Positions 26,217-35,851 of a stretch of 37,795 bases of DNA are shown piece after piece (position 1 is the first letter of the stretch; the number at the start of each line of letters is the position of its first letter). The notes under the pieces are model-generated. The model was not told where the DNA came from. It did no database searches and saw nothing but the letters and a program-made list of their open reading frames with translations. The position numbers were made by a program, and so were the translations under genes. The stretch is from Fuerstiella sp. (lineage in GTDB: Bacteria > Planctomycetota > Planctomycetia > Planctomycetales > Planctomycetaceae): NCBI GenBank assembly GCA_022447185.1, contig JAKVAY010000045.1, forward strand, positions 1,711 to 39,505. The letters are read 5' to 3'.

Positions 26217-27893
26217 TCAGGAACGATTGAGTGGTTTGAAGCGACCTCTGCCAGGTGACTCTGCCGCATCACCTTGTCTTGCTTTGCGTTCCTGCTCATA
26301 GATCCGGTAGTTTCCTTCGCACCACACCACGTTCGTGCCGCCTTCGAATGCCAGAATGTGAGTCGCGATGCGGTCAAGGAACCAGCGATCGTGACTTACC
26401 ACAACGGCACAGCCGCCAAATGTCGTCAAACCTTCCTCCAGGGCCCGCAGGGTATGAACATCCAGGTCATTGGTGGGTTCGTCAAGCAGCAACAGGTTGC
26501 CTCCCGAACGCAGCAGCCTGGCCAGATGGACTCGGTTTCTTTCTCCTCCGGATAAACTCCCGACACGCTTCTGCTGATCCGCTCCCCGAAAATTGAACCG
26601 GCCACAATAGCTGCGGGCGTGGATCTTGGCTTTTCCAACTTCAAGTGTGTCGTGGCCGTCAGAGATTTCTTCGTAGACGGTCTTGTTCGGATCCAGCGCA
26701 TCGCGTGTCTGATCCACGTAGGAAAGACTCACGGTCTCACCAATCGTGAGTGTTCCGGCATCCGGTTGTTCCTGTCCCATAATGATTCGAAATAATGTAG
26801 TCTTGCCGGCTCCGTTGGCACCGATCACTCCCACAATCCCACCCGGTGGCAGATTGAAGCTGAGGTTCTCGAACAGCATTCGACCGTCATAAGATTTCTG
26901 CAGGTTTTCAGCGATGACAACCTTCGTGCCCAGCGAACGTGACGCCGGAATCTGAATCTGAGCGGACCCTTCCCGAACGTCGTAGTCACGAGCTGCGAGT
27001 TCCTGGTACCGCTGCAGACGCGCTTTGTTCTTCGTGGATCGTGCTTTGGGCGACATGCGAGCCCATTCGAGTTCCTGTCGGAGTTCTTTTTGACGACGGC
27101 TTTCGGAACGCTCTTCCTGCTGCAGTCGTTTCTGTTTCTGTTCGAGCCACGACGAATAGTTTCCTTCGTACGGAATGCCTTTTCCCCGATCCAGTTCCAG
27201 GATCCAGCCAGCCACGTTGTCCAGGAAATAACGGTCGTGCGTGATCGCGACGACGGTTCCAGGAAACGATTTGAGAAACTGCTCCAGCCACGCCACCGAT
27301 TCAGCATCCAGATGATTCGTCGGTTCGTCGAGCAGCAGGATATCAGGATTCATCAGCAGCAGCTGACACAGAGCTACTCGTCTTTTCTCCCCACCTGAAA
27401 GGTTCTCGACGATTGACTCCGCTTCAGGCAGTCCCATCGCGTCAGCAGCGATCTCCAGACTGCGGTCAAGTTCCCACAGATTGGCGGCGTCAATCTGGTC
27501 CTGCACTTTGGCCTGTTCGTTCAGAAGGGTTTCCATTTGTTCCGGCGACATTTCTTCGCCAAGTTTCATGCTCAGTTCGTTGAAGCGGTCGATGATTGCT
27601 CGTGAATCAGCCACAGAATCTTCGATACATTCACCCACGGTTTTTTTTGGATCCAGCCGTGGTTCCTGTGGAAAGTAGCCGATGCGAATTCCCTTTGCCG
27701 GACGAACGGTCCCCATGAAATCGGTGTCTTCCCCTGCCATGATTCTCAGCAGAGTACTCTTGCCGGATCCGTTGTCGCCCAGAACCCCAATCTTAGCTCC
27801 GGGATAAAATGCCAGCCAAATGTCCGACAGAACTTCTTTCTCGTCGTAGAGACGGGTCAGATGTTCGATTGTCATGATGTACTGTTCGCCCAT
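26217..27893 (-). CDS. ettA: ABC-F ATPase EttA (energy-dependent translational throttle)
   Basis: A 558-aa soluble twin-ATPase of the ABC-F family. EttA binds the ribosomal E site and gates the first elongation step according to the ATP/ADP ratio. Domain 1 has Walker [10 protein letters not shown] (39-47), signature [12 protein letters not shown] and Walker [13 protein letters not shown]. The ABC-F linker contains the tRNA-interaction region with [19 protein letters not shown]. Domain 2 has Walker [10 protein letters not shown] near residue 357, signature [12 protein letters not shown] and [12 protein letters not shown]. There are no membrane spans. The start at 27893 (MGEQYIMT) matches the EttA N-terminus; the open frame extends 55 codons further up but without family similarity. 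It is about 180 nt from its neighbours on either side and seems independent of the filament genes. Confidence 0.94.
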   Translation of the reverse strand: MGEQYIMTIEHLTRLYDEKEVLSDIWLAFYPGAKIGVLGDNGSGKSTLLRIMAGEDTDFMGTVRPAKGIRIGYFPQEPRLDPKKTVGECIEDSVADSRAIIDRFNELSMKLGEEMSPEQMETLLNEQAKVQDQIDAANLWELDRSLEIAADAMGLPEAESIVENLSGGEKRRVALCQLLLMNPDILLLDEPTNHLDAESVAWLEQFLKSFPGTVVAITHDRYFLDNVAGWILELDRGKGIPYEGNYSSWLEQKQKRLQQEERSESRRQKELRQELEWARMSPKARSTKNKARLQRYQELAARDYDVREGSAQIQIPASRSLGTKVVIAENLQKSYDGRMLFENLSFNLPPGGIVGVIGANGAGKTTLFRIIMGQEQPDAGTLTIGETVSLSYVDQTRDALDPNKTVYEEISDGHDTLEVGKAKIHARSYCGRFNFRGADQQKRVGSLSGGERNRVHLARLLRSGGNLLLLDEPTNDLDVHTLRALEEGLTTFGGCAVVVSHDRWFLDRIATHILAFEGGTNVVWCEGNYRIYEQERKARQGDAAESPGRGRFKPLNRS

Positions 27894-28075
27894 GGATTTC
27901 CGATTTCTGTTGCTGGAGGTCAGCAGTGACTGGTCGTCAAATTCGTGACCGAGTGGCAGGTGATGTTGATTCAGGAGCTGTCGACGTTGGCCGGTTGCCG
28001 GACGAAGAGTTGATCTGTTCCGGCATTTTGCAGCCACCGGATGACATCTGTCGTACAACCTTGGGGTCAGACCGA

Positions 28076-28621
28076 TTAAATGTCGGCGGTTGAAGAAATC
28101 AAAGCCGTGAAAAGATCAGTGCAAAACTGTCGGGACTGAGGATAGATTCGTGCGTCCGAGGTTCCGCGCGGACCCGCGACATTCAGGACTCGGATTTTAC
28201 GATCCTTAATCCAGTCCACAACAGTCTGAACATCGTCTCTCGACAACTTCTCAGCAGCGGTTGTAACCGATTCGTCCTGCAGTCGGAAAATGTGCAGTGG
28301 TTTGGTGTGTTGGCGAGCCAGTCGTACGGTCAGTCTGGTACCGCCAGTGACCGAATTTCGAACAATCACCAGAGTGCCGTCGGAGTCACGGACATTCCAT
28401 TCGGTTCGGACGGCATAGTTCTGTGAATCGGTTTCCAGCAGCGGATAATGACACGGAATTTTCCCATCTTCTGCTCGACGACCCATCGGGCACCAGCCGG
28501 CAATTGGAATCCCTGCCTGCAATGCAGCGTCCAGTGCAGCTCGGTCTACCCCTGTCTGACCGCCCGAGATGATCGTGAGACCACTCGTGGGGATTGAAAG
28601 GCTGGTTCTGTTGACATTCAT
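28076..28621 (-). CDS. SLOG-fold putative molybdenum-cofactor carrier protein
   Basis: A 181-aa protein matching the 'putative molybdenum carrier' family, a SLOG/YpsA-type Rossmann-like fold. The nucleotide- or phosphate-binding motif [15 protein letters not shown] (20-34) is followed by [15 protein letters not shown] (42-56), [19 protein letters not shown] and DSDGTLVIV (79-87). The C-terminal [17 protein letters not shown] is also a family landmark. Members have been proposed to bind molybdenum cofactor, but the ligand here is not shown by the sequence, and no molybdenum gene is nearby. The ATG at 28621 gives a compact N-terminus. It is divergent from the DUF368 gene across 278 nt, which probably holds both promoters. 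Confidence 0.82.
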   Translation of the reverse strand: MNVNRTSLSIPTSGLTIISGGQTGVDRAALDAALQAGIPIAGWCPMGRRAEDGKIPCHYPLLETDSQNYAVRTEWNVRDSDGTLVIVRNSVTGGTRLTVRLARQHTKPLHIFRLQDESVTTAAEKLSRDDVQTVVDWIKDRKIRVLNVAGPRGTSDARIYPQSRQFCTDLFTALISSTADI

Positions 28622-28899
28622 CCACTACTGTCCCGGTCAGCTGAGATAACCGAATCGTAGCGTTCCAGTCGTCACGAGTCAGCGACCGCCGTTGTTCTTC
28701 CAGGGGGTCTCAGTGATTCACGCGGTTGTACACGGGATATCACAGTTCGTTTTGTGATCGATCTGCCGGAGATGTTGCTGTCACCCGAGGACTGCGCTTT
28801 GCCATCTCCGCCAGATTGAATCAATAAGCAGCCGTGGTGGTTGATCGCGGTTGAAAGCAGTGAACAGTCCGAAATTCAACGTTAAACAGAAACTTCTGA

Positions 28900-29904
28900 A
28901 TGCCGACTGAAACGACGAGCGAAGAATGCGATCCAAAAATCGGGGTATCAGCGAGCAACGAATCAGTAAAACGCTCGATTCGCGATGACTTGAAGCATTG
29001 TGGCTGCGGCTTTCTGATGGGAGCAGCCGACATCGTTCCAGGAGTGTCCGGCGGTACGATGGCACTGATTGTCGGAATCTATTCCCGATTGGTCACGGCC
29101 ATCAGCCACATTGATCGTCGTTTTCTCACATATCTTGCCGGTAGAAAAATTCGGGAAGCGGCTCAGCACGCGGATCTTCGATTTCTGATCGCCGTCGGAT
29201 GTGGAATATTACTGGGAGCCGGGGGACTGGCTTCGGTCATGAAGATTTTGCTTTCGGATCATCGAACACTGACATATGGAGCGTTTACAGGTTTGATTCT
29301 GGCTTCGAGTTTGTTGGTGTCGCGGCAGGTGATCTCCTGGTCTCCGCGACGTGTGACCCAGCTGTTGGTGGCGATTCTTGCGGCCTGGTGGTTGGTAACG
29401 CTGCCGGTACTGCAGAATGCACCAGACTCACTGATTTATCTGTTTTTCTGTGGCATGATCGGCATCTGCGCCATGATCCTTCCCGGCATCAGCGGTGCGT
29501 TCATTTTGTTGCTCTTGAATTGTTATGAGACTGTACTGGGAGCGATTCGAAGTTTTGTGCATTTGGATTTCAGTGTCGAGGTCCTGGGGATTCTGGTTGT
29601 TTTCTCAACTGGTTGTCTGATGGGCCTGCTGGCATTCAGTCGTTTATTGAAAAAACTTCTGGCCACATATCACGATTCCACAATCGCAGCTCTTTGCGGA
29701 TTTATGCTGGGGTCGCTGTATCGCCTCTGGCCCTTTCAGAGGGATCTCACACCGGACGTTGCAGACTTCAAACACAAGACATTCGAACACTTCATACCAC
29801 GAGAGATGTCAGCTGAAGCCTGGACCACGGCGTTTACGGCAATGCTGGCGGCCGTATTCGTTCTGTCGCTTGATGCCGTGGCTCGCCGTTTTAGCAGCCG
29901 TTAG
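28900..29904 (+). CDS. popT: DUF368 (PopT-type) polyprenyl-phosphate transporter
   Basis: A 334-aa polytopic inner-membrane protein of the DUF368 family. Characterised members (PopT) return undecaprenyl phosphate across the membrane for reuse in cell-wall and glycan synthesis. The two pseudo-repeated family motifs are clear: GAADIVPGVSGG at 41-52 and MILPGISG at 192-199, each followed by a hydrophobic span. About eight or more membrane segments are seen. The ATG at 28900 has no obvious Shine-Dalgarno sequence. The N-terminal 30 residues are hydrophilic and may be partly leader. The stop overlaps the stop of the convergent glcF gene by 4 nt, so there is no room for a separate terminator. The transport role is inferred from the family. 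Confidence 0.9.
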   Translation: MPTETTSEECDPKIGVSASNESVKRSIRDDLKHCGCGFLMGAADIVPGVSGGTMALIVGIYSRLVTAISHIDRRFLTYLAGRKIREAAQHADLRFLIAVGCGILLGAGGLASVMKILLSDHRTLTYGAFTGLILASSLLVSRQVISWSPRRVTQLLVAILAAWWLVTLPVLQNAPDSLIYLFFCGMIGICAMILPGISGAFILLLLNCYETVLGAIRSFVHLDFSVEVLGILVVFSTGCLMGLLAFSRLLKKLLATYHDSTIAALCGFMLGSLYRLWPFQRDLTPDVADFKHKTFEHFIPREMSAEAWTTAFTAMLAAVFVLSLDAVARRFSSR

Positions 29905-31232
29905 CTGACGGATTCACCGCGATAGCTCAGATCGAGTAGTTCCACCGGGTGCAGAACGGAAATATTGCGGCCCGCCTGTTTGAGTTGTGCCTGAAGTTGC
30001 AGCGAACATCCAGCGTTGCCGCTGGCGATGATGTCGGGTTTCGTTGCCAGTAAATGGTCAATGCGTCTCCTGCCGAGGCGATCGGCCATTTCCGGTTGAG
30101 TCAGATTGTAGCTGCCTGCTGCTCCACAGCAGAGTTCCGGTTCGGCTACGGGAACCAGCTTCAGCCCCGGAATCTGATTCATCAGTATTCGAGGTTGATC
30201 ACGAATCTGCTGAGCATGCTGCAGATGGCAGGCGTCCTGATAGGCAACCGTCGCATTGATGGCGCCCTGCGGCGTTACCAGACCCAGGTCAGCTAAAAAC
30301 TCTGAAACATCTTTCATGCGGCCCACGAAATCGTTGCTGGCAGAACGATCTGTATCCGGGTGCAGTTCAGCAAGGATATGGCTGTAATCTTTGAGCATAG
30401 ATCCGCAGCCGGCCACGTTGACAATAATTGCATCAAGATTTTGGTTCGCGAATGCCTGCACGTTTTGATGGATCAGATCGACGGCGGGTTCGGACGCTCC
30501 ACTGTGATAGTGGATCGCTCCACAGCACTGCTGGCTTTGCGGGATTACGACCTCGCATCCGTTCTGCTGCAGGACTCGTGCGGTGGCCCAGTGAACGTGA
30601 CGGAACATGGCATCAGCAACGCAGCCAAGAAACAAACCCACGGTAGCGCGATGCTGTCCGATTGCCGGAAGACGAACAGGGAGAGTGTCTTCACGAGCCT
30701 TCAGTTCCGGCAACTGCTGTTGCATGCGACGCAGTCGTTCGGGCAGCAGACGATTCAGCCTGGTCGTTTCGACGACTCGGTCCAGTTTTAGTTTCTGGAT
30801 CCAGCGTGCCGGTGTCAGCGCCCACGCCATACGGCGTCGGCTGGTAAACAGACCATACATGATCCAGCGATGAAACCAGTCAGGACGGGCGGACACCTTG
30901 AGACCGTCCCGCGGCTGTGACTGCATTTCCACTCGAAATGGTTCCAGGAGGCGTCCGTACTGTACGCCGGACGGACACGCGGTTTCGCAGCTGCGGCAAT
31001 CAAGACAGAGATCCAGATGCCCGCGTACTCGGGCGGTCAAATCCAGTCGCCCATCCACGACTGATCTCATGAGATAAATTCGCCCGCGCGGACTGTCGTT
31101 TTCGTCGCCGGTCTCCACATACGTCGGACATGCCGAAGTGCATAATCCACAATGGACGCAATCGAGAAAACGCTCGTAGGGTATGGACTGCCCGATGACG
31201 GGCAATTCAGGCTGGCTCATTGGATCAGTCAT
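29901..31232 (-). CDS. glcF: Glycolate oxidase iron-sulfur subunit GlcF
   Basis: A 443-aa iron-sulfur protein that passes electrons from the flavin subunits of glycolate oxidase towards the quinone pool. Two [4Fe-4S] motifs lie near the N-terminus: Cys25-Cys28-Cys31-Cys35 (CVHCGLCTSACP) and Cys76-Cys79-Cys82-Cys86 (CLDCRSCETACP). Two CCG domains follow, with QQCCGAIHYHSG and ELCCGAAGSYNL. The ATG at 31232 was chosen (an ATG at 31220 is also possible); the open frame further upstream overlaps glcE and lacks similarity. It is the last gene of the glcDEF set, 22 nt after glcE, so the two are probably cotranscribed. Related lactate or other 2-hydroxyacid dehydrogenases share these domains, but the D-E-F trio favours glycolate. 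Confidence 0.92.
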   Translation of the reverse strand: MTDPMSQPELPVIGQSIPYERFLDCVHCGLCTSACPTYVETGDENDSPRGRIYLMRSVVDGRLDLTARVRGHLDLCLDCRSCETACPSGVQYGRLLEPFRVEMQSQPRDGLKVSARPDWFHRWIMYGLFTSRRRMAWALTPARWIQKLKLDRVVETTRLNRLLPERLRRMQQQLPELKAREDTLPVRLPAIGQHRATVGLFLGCVADAMFRHVHWATARVLQQNGCEVVIPQSQQCCGAIHYHSGASEPAVDLIHQNVQAFANQNLDAIIVNVAGCGSMLKDYSHILAELHPDTDRSASNDFVGRMKDVSEFLADLGLVTPQGAINATVAYQDACHLQHAQQIRDQPRILMNQIPGLKLVPVAEPELCCGAAGSYNLTQPEMADRLGRRRIDHLLATKPDIIASGNAGCSLQLQAQLKQAGRNISVLHPVELLDLSYRGESVS

Positions 31233-31254
31233 TTCTGTCAGCAATTGGATGCGA

Positions 31255-32349
31255 TCACACGAACACCTGATGGGGGTCCAACGCGGCAACCAGGCCTGCC
31301 GAAAACACACCGGCACGGCGTCGGCTGACCGCATCACTCTTTGTGATTCGGAGGTGCCCTCCGTAATCCTTCAGTAGAGATTCAATCTGATCGACGGCAT
31401 GATCCGGCAGAGGTTTTGAGTCATTCGATTGAACGGCAATCACACCGTTTCCTGCATGGCATGTTGCCGAAAGTCCCTGTTCATTGACGATGCGACAGAC
31501 ATGGGGCACCTGCGAGGGCAGTGAGTTGATCACTGCCACGGTTTCCGCTTCGAGATGTCGGCGGGCGCCCGATCCGCAATAGGTTATTGCTGCAGTTGTA
31601 TCTGGCGCGCAGACTTCAGTGGATGTTGGATTACTCATGTCACACGCGAGTTGCCCGATCTGCCATTCACAAACATTCGGTGGGCCCTCCACTCCAACAT
31701 TTAGCGACCATGTCGAACCGTTCGGAGAATCCAGATCGATGACAACCGGCCGAGCTGCTGATTTGTTCAGTGAGTCCAAAGACGCTGCTACGTCGAGTTC
31801 AGCCGCAAATTGCCACTGCTGTATGACGAACTGTTCCGGAACAGGTTTCAGCTTAAACGTCAGTTGACTCAGAATTCCCAGCGATCCACGTGAACCGACC
31901 ATCAGTCGACAAAGGTCATAGCCCGCGACATTCTTGACGACGCGCCCGCCCGCATGAAACACTCGCCCCAGTCCGTCGACGGCTTCGATTCCGATCAGAT
32001 AATCTCTCAGCGTGCCGTATCCATATTGGCGTGGACCGGCCGGGTCGGATGCGACAAACGCACCCACTGTCATTTCCGGGTCCGCGACATCGACGGGGAG
32101 CTGCTGACCTTCTGATCTGAGCAGACAGGTCAGGGTCTTCAGTGTCATTCCGGCCTCGACAGTGATGGTCATATCCCGCGCCGGATACTCCACGACGGCA
32201 TTCATGGATGACAGGTCAAGCTGATGAACATTTCCGGTGACACGACGTGCTGCGGTGAGAGATGTCGCGTCCGTACCCGCCGATTGAACGGCGTCCACGA
32301 TGTCACGGACATTCTTGACAGTCACAGTATTTCGAGCGTTGCTCGACAT
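31255..32349 (-). CDS. glcE: Glycolate oxidase FAD-binding subunit GlcE
   Basis: A 364-aa FAD_binding_4-type protein. Its hallmark is GGRVVKNVAGYDLCRLMVGS at 134-153, the GlcE form of the flavin-binding region, preceded by VGAFVASDPAGPRQYGYGT. The N-terminal VRDIVDAVQSAG and ITVEAGMTLKTL segments also fit the PCMH flavin fold. GlcE pairs with GlcD in the catalytic complex that oxidises glycolate to glyoxylate. It lies 99 nt after glcD and 22 nt before glcF, all on one strand, so one transcript is likely. The start at 32349 has only a weak ribosome site. No damage is seen. Confidence 0.92.
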   Translation of the reverse strand: MSSNARNTVTVKNVRDIVDAVQSAGTDATSLTAARRVTGNVHQLDLSSMNAVVEYPARDMTITVEAGMTLKTLTCLLRSEGQQLPVDVADPEMTVGAFVASDPAGPRQYGYGTLRDYLIGIEAVDGLGRVFHAGGRVVKNVAGYDLCRLMVGSRGSLGILSQLTFKLKPVPEQFVIQQWQFAAELDVAASLDSLNKSAARPVVIDLDSPNGSTWSLNVGVEGPPNVCEWQIGQLACDMSNPTSTEVCAPDTTAAITYCGSGARRHLEAETVAVINSLPSQVPHVCRIVNEQGLSATCHAGNGVIAVQSNDSKPLPDHAVDQIESLLKDYGGHLRITKSDAVSRRRAGVFSAGLVAALDPHQVFV

Positions 32350-32448
32350 GAATCAGTCTGCTGTGCTTGCTGGTTCGAGTTGATGGAGAAAAGAACGGGT
32401 TGTGGAATTGAAATTCTGGTTTGGTGATTTTCATTTCCGGTGGAGTTG

Positions 32449-33912
32449 TCACATGGCGGCTCGACGTCCTGGATGCTCACGCTGGATGTGCTCCATTCCA
32501 CAGGCTCCGGCTGTTGGCAGCAGTTTGCCCGGACTGCAAATTCCATCCGGATTGAACACGCGACGTACGTCACCCATGACATCAAGATCCTGTTCCGAGA
32601 ACAGGCGATTCATAAAGCTGATTTTCTCGACTCCAATACCGTGTTCCCCGGTGACACTTCCACCCAGTTCGATACACATTTCGAGGATTTCGTCGCTGGC
32701 GTCCATCACGCGTCTGACCTGCTCGCGGTCCCGTTCATCAAACAGCAGAATGGGGTGCAGATTCCCGTCACCGGCGTGGAACACGTTGACGATTCTGATG
32801 TTGCAGCGTTCTCCGACATCGGCAATGAATTTCAGAATCTGCGGTAGTTTGGTACGAGGGACCACACCGTCCTGGGTGCAGTAGCTGGGAGCAAGCCGAC
32901 CGATTGCTCCGAAAGCCTGTTTTCGGCACTTCCAAAGCAGAGCTCGTTCTTCTTCGGTTTGTGACAGGCGGACTTCGCGTGCTCCACTTTGTTTGCACAG
33001 CGTAATGATTGTTTCGGCTTCCTGATCCAGTGCCACATCCAGACCGTCGACTTCGATCAACAGCACGGCTGCCGCATCCAGTGGAAAGCCGAATGCAAAC
33101 GCTTCTTCCAGTGCGGTGATGATTCCCTGATCCATCATCTCCAGTGCAGCTGGGACAATTCCCGCACCGATAATACTGCTGATTGCCTGTGACGTATCAT
33201 CTGTGCTGTCGAAGACAGCAAGCATGGTTCTGCAGCTTTCGGGATTGCGAGTCAGTTTTACCCAGATTTTTGTGACGATTCCGAACGTGCCCTCGCTGCC
33301 GACGAACAGCCCCGGAAGGTCAAGATCGTCGCCGCATCCACATGGCCCGCCAATCTGGACGAGTTCACCGGTCGGTGAAACGAATTCCACCCCTGTCACG
33401 TGATTAACAGTCACACCATACTTGAGCGTATGCGGACCACCGCTGTTTGTGGCGACGTTTCCACCAATGGTACAGGCGCCCTGACTCGATGGATCCGGAG
33501 CATAATGGAATCCGGTCCCCGCCAGAGCTCGAGTTAGATGGAGATTCACCAGTCCCGGCTGAACAACCGCATAGCGATCCCGAGTATTGATTTCCAGTAT
33601 CTGTTTCATCCGCGTGAGTGAAATCATGACTCCACCGCCGACTGGCAGACATCCACCCGCCAGACTGGTTCCTGCACCACGGGGGACAAAAGGGACCCCA
33701 TGTCGGACGCATGATTTCACGACCGCCTGAATTTCTGCCGCCGACTGTGGAAACACGACCACATCCGGAACATTCTTTTCGACGACATATCCGTCGCATT
33801 CGTAGACGAGTAGTTCATCCTGCGAACTGAGAAGTTGATCGGTTCCGACGTGCTGGGCCAGTTCACACAGCAGATCGTCGGAAATAATGCCGGAAGGCGC
33901 TGAAATTGTCAT
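32449..33912 (-). CDS. glcD: Glycolate oxidase flavin subunit GlcD
   Basis: A 487-aa FAD-linked oxidase. The flavin-binding PP-loop is PRGAGTSLAGGCLPVGGG (from residue 78), and GGNVATNSGG lies at 150-159. The C-terminal FAD-oxidase domain has HAGDGNLHP near 378-386 and GEHGIG, which carry the histidines typical of this family (D-lactate/glycolate dehydrogenase type). Length is normal. It is the first gene of glcDEF, which would turn glycolate into glyoxylate and feed the respiratory chain. The start at 33912 is the first ATG before the conserved sequence. The upstream region contains a 15-bp tandem repeat that may be a control site. D-lactate dehydrogenase is the main alternative, made less likely by the glcE and glcF partners. 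Confidence 0.92.
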   Translation of the reverse strand: MTISAPSGIISDDLLCELAQHVGTDQLLSSQDELLVYECDGYVVEKNVPDVVVFPQSAAEIQAVVKSCVRHGVPFVPRGAGTSLAGGCLPVGGGVMISLTRMKQILEINTRDRYAVVQPGLVNLHLTRALAGTGFHYAPDPSSQGACTIGGNVATNSGGPHTLKYGVTVNHVTGVEFVSPTGELVQIGGPCGCGDDLDLPGLFVGSEGTFGIVTKIWVKLTRNPESCRTMLAVFDSTDDTSQAISSIIGAGIVPAALEMMDQGIITALEEAFAFGFPLDAAAVLLIEVDGLDVALDQEAETIITLCKQSGAREVRLSQTEEERALLWKCRKQAFGAIGRLAPSYCTQDGVVPRTKLPQILKFIADVGERCNIRIVNVFHAGDGNLHPILLFDERDREQVRRVMDASDEILEMCIELGGSVTGEHGIGVEKISFMNRLFSEQDLDVMGDVRRVFNPDGICSPGKLLPTAGACGMEHIQREHPGRRAAM

Positions 33913-34467
33913 TGAATCATGTCCGCAAAAGAGCCGCAGGTGTACTGCGACGTCTGTCCAATGACAAGTCTACAGCACATCTGCCATGGTGTCAGAATTT
34001 ACAGTGTCAGAATTTACAGTGTCAGAATTTACAGTGTCAGAATTGTGTTGATGTCTACCTGGATGCTTTCATCGCACGACTGACGGCAGCCAGGGACGAT
34101 CGGCAGCAAAACGGCTGACATCATTCATGATCGGAACAATTCCGGCACCGATCTCCGCCGAAACACAGGTTCTGCAAACGTGACTGAGACCATCACCTTT
34201 CCGACCAAGATTTCATGTTTTCGAATCCCTGAGGAACCAGAGTGACGCCCATTGATCAGGTCCACATTCCGGGAGAATCGGGACAATTGCTGCGACCGAT
34301 CCTGCGTGCCCAGTGGGTTTGTGGCGATTTGTCAACATTTACCCGGAAGCCCGCAGCACGATCGTGTCTGTGACCTAACCTCCAGGAAGAGGATTGTCCC
34401 GGATCTCCGTCTGTCGATTTCGGAATGTGCGCGGCAATCGGGAACAATCGTCACCGGAGATGTCGTC
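33913..34467. other. Divergent intergenic region between glcD and cpaF
   Basis: This 555-nt region separates the two divergent operons and should hold both promoters. It contains the 15-bp tandem repeat near glcD and at least three copies of a short motif of the form ATCGG(G)(A)ACAAT nearer cpaF (34130-34141, 34277-34288, 34437-34448). A reading frame at 33906-34118 runs through the repeat but has no protein features. No clear -35/-10 pair was identified by eye. Confidence 0.5.
33989..34044. repeat. 15-bp tandem repeat upstream of glcD
   Basis: The unit GTCAGAATTTACAGT is repeated exactly three times from 33991 to 34035 and continues for 9 more bases of a fourth copy. With matching flanking bases the periodic tract spans 33989-34044, about 3.7 copies. 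It lies 77-132 nt upstream of the glcD start. Each unit contains a partly symmetric TGT...ACA core. There are no spacers, so it is not a CRISPR array. Confidence 0.9.
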
Positions 34468-35778
34468 ATGGTTATTCAGACAGTTCCTGCACGCAACAAC
34501 ACGAATGAGTTCGAGAAACTCAAGTCGCACATTCACGGTAAGCTCGTCGAAAAACTGGATCTCACCAGAGTTTCCGAGCTTGAAGGTGATTCACTGCGCC
34601 GGGAAATTCGCGTTGTTGTGGAGCATCTCTGCGACACAGAAAATCCCATGCTGAACCGAGCCGAACGCGAACGGCTGGTTGAAGAAGTACTCGACGAAGC
34701 TTTTGGATTCGGTCCGCTTGAGCTGCTGCTTAAAGAAGACGGCGTTGCAGACATTATGATTAACGGACCCAGGAACGTATTCCTGGAAAAGAATGGTCGC
34801 ATCGTCAAGTCTGAAGTGACATTCCGAGATGACGACCACCTCCTGCAGATACTGGATCGGATCGTGTCGAAAGTCGGTCGTCGTGTCGACGAGACGTCGC
34901 CGATGGTCGACGCTCGTCTGCCTGACGGTTCCCGTTTGAACGCAATTATTCCGCCACTTGCACTGGACGGCCCGTCACTGACCATTCGTCGCTTCGGATC
35001 GAATCCTCTCACTCTGGATGATCTGCTGAAATTCGGCGCGTTTACACCTGAAATGGTGATGTTCATGGAAGGGGCAATGAAAGCCAAAATGAATATGATC
35101 ATCAGTGGCGGGACGGGTTCCGGAAAAACCACGCTGCTGAATACGCTTTCAAGTTTCATCTCCAACGAAAATCGTATTGTCACGATTGAAGACGCGGCCG
35201 AGTTGCAGCTTCAGCAGGATCACGTATTGCGACTTGAGACTCGACCTCCAAACATTGAAGGCAAGGGCGCAGTGAGTGCGACAGATCTGGTCAAAAATGC
35301 TCTGCGGATGCGGCCTGACCGAATTATCATCGGAGAATGCCGTGGTGGTGAAACACTTGACATGCTCCAGGCAATGAATACGGGCCACGATGGCTCTCTG
35401 ACCACGGTTCACGCAAACAATCCCCGGGATGCCATCTCGCGGATTGAGACTCTGATCAACATGAGTGGTGTGGAACTTCCCCTGTCAGCTGTGCGAAAAC
35501 AGATTTCATCTGCGGTCAACCTCATAATACAGGCCAGTCGGCTGCAGGGAGGAGCTCGAAAGGTCAGCTATATTTCTGAGATCGTCGGAATGGAGCAGAA
35601 CACCCTGGTGATGCAGGACATCTTCAAGTTCATTCAGGACGGAATTGACCCGGACGGTAAAGCAGTGGGGCACTTCGAAGCCACCGGGGTACGGCCCATG
35701 TGTGTCGAAAAACTCGAAGCAGCCGGAGTGCGACTTCCACCAAGTATTTTCCAGCAACGTACTCTTCGGTCGAATTGA
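34468..35778 (+). CDS. cpaF: CpaF/TadA-family Tad pilus ATPase
   Basis: A 436-aa ATPase of the CpaF/TadA branch, which powers Tad (Flp) pilus assembly; some members drive both extension and retraction. The N-terminal domain has [20 protein letters not shown] and [10 protein letters not shown], both typical of CpaF. Walker [10 protein letters not shown] is at 214-222, followed by [12 protein letters not shown], the [20 protein letters not shown]alker B/Asp-box segment and [18 protein letters not shown]. The ATG at 34468 is chosen because GGAGA (34456-34460) lies 7 nt before it; 72 upstream open codons lack similarity. It is followed by tadB after 73 nt and then tadC. It is distinct from the two GspE-type ATPases earlier in the window and has no CxxC zinc loop. 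Confidence 0.94.
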   Translation: MVIQTVPARNNTNEFEKLKSHIHGKLVEKLDLTRVSELEGDSLRREIRVVVEHLCDTENPMLNRAERERLVEEVLDEAFGFGPLELLLKEDGVADIMINGPRNVFLEKNGRIVKSEVTFRDDDHLLQILDRIVSKVGRRVDETSPMVDARLPDGSRLNAIIPPLALDGPSLTIRRFGSNPLTLDDLLKFGAFTPEMVMFMEGAMKAKMNMIISGGTGSGKTTLLNTLSSFISNENRIVTIEDAAELQLQQDHVLRLETRPPNIEGKGAVSATDLVKNALRMRPDRIIIGECRGGETLDMLQAMNTGHDGSLTTVHANNPRDAISRIETLINMSGVELPLSAVRKQISSAVNLIIQASRLQGGARKVSYISEIVGMEQNTLVMQDIFKFIQDGIDPDGKAVGHFEATGVRPMCVEKLEAAGVRLPPSIFQQRTLRSN

Positions 35779-35851
35779 TCGGGACTGTTGATCGATCTTC
35801 AGCACTGCCTGGTGTCGCTGACGCTGAAAACCAAACAGGAGACAGTTCGTT

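Noticed and set aside
33989..34044. Possible CRISPR array
   Set aside because: The copies are directly adjacent with no spacers, and no cas genes are nearby.
33906..34118. 70-codon open frame with three CQNLQ repeats
   Set aside because: The repeats come from the 15-bp DNA tandem repeat, whose length is a multiple of three. The frame overlaps the glcD start and promoter region and has no ribosome site or protein similarity that I recognise.
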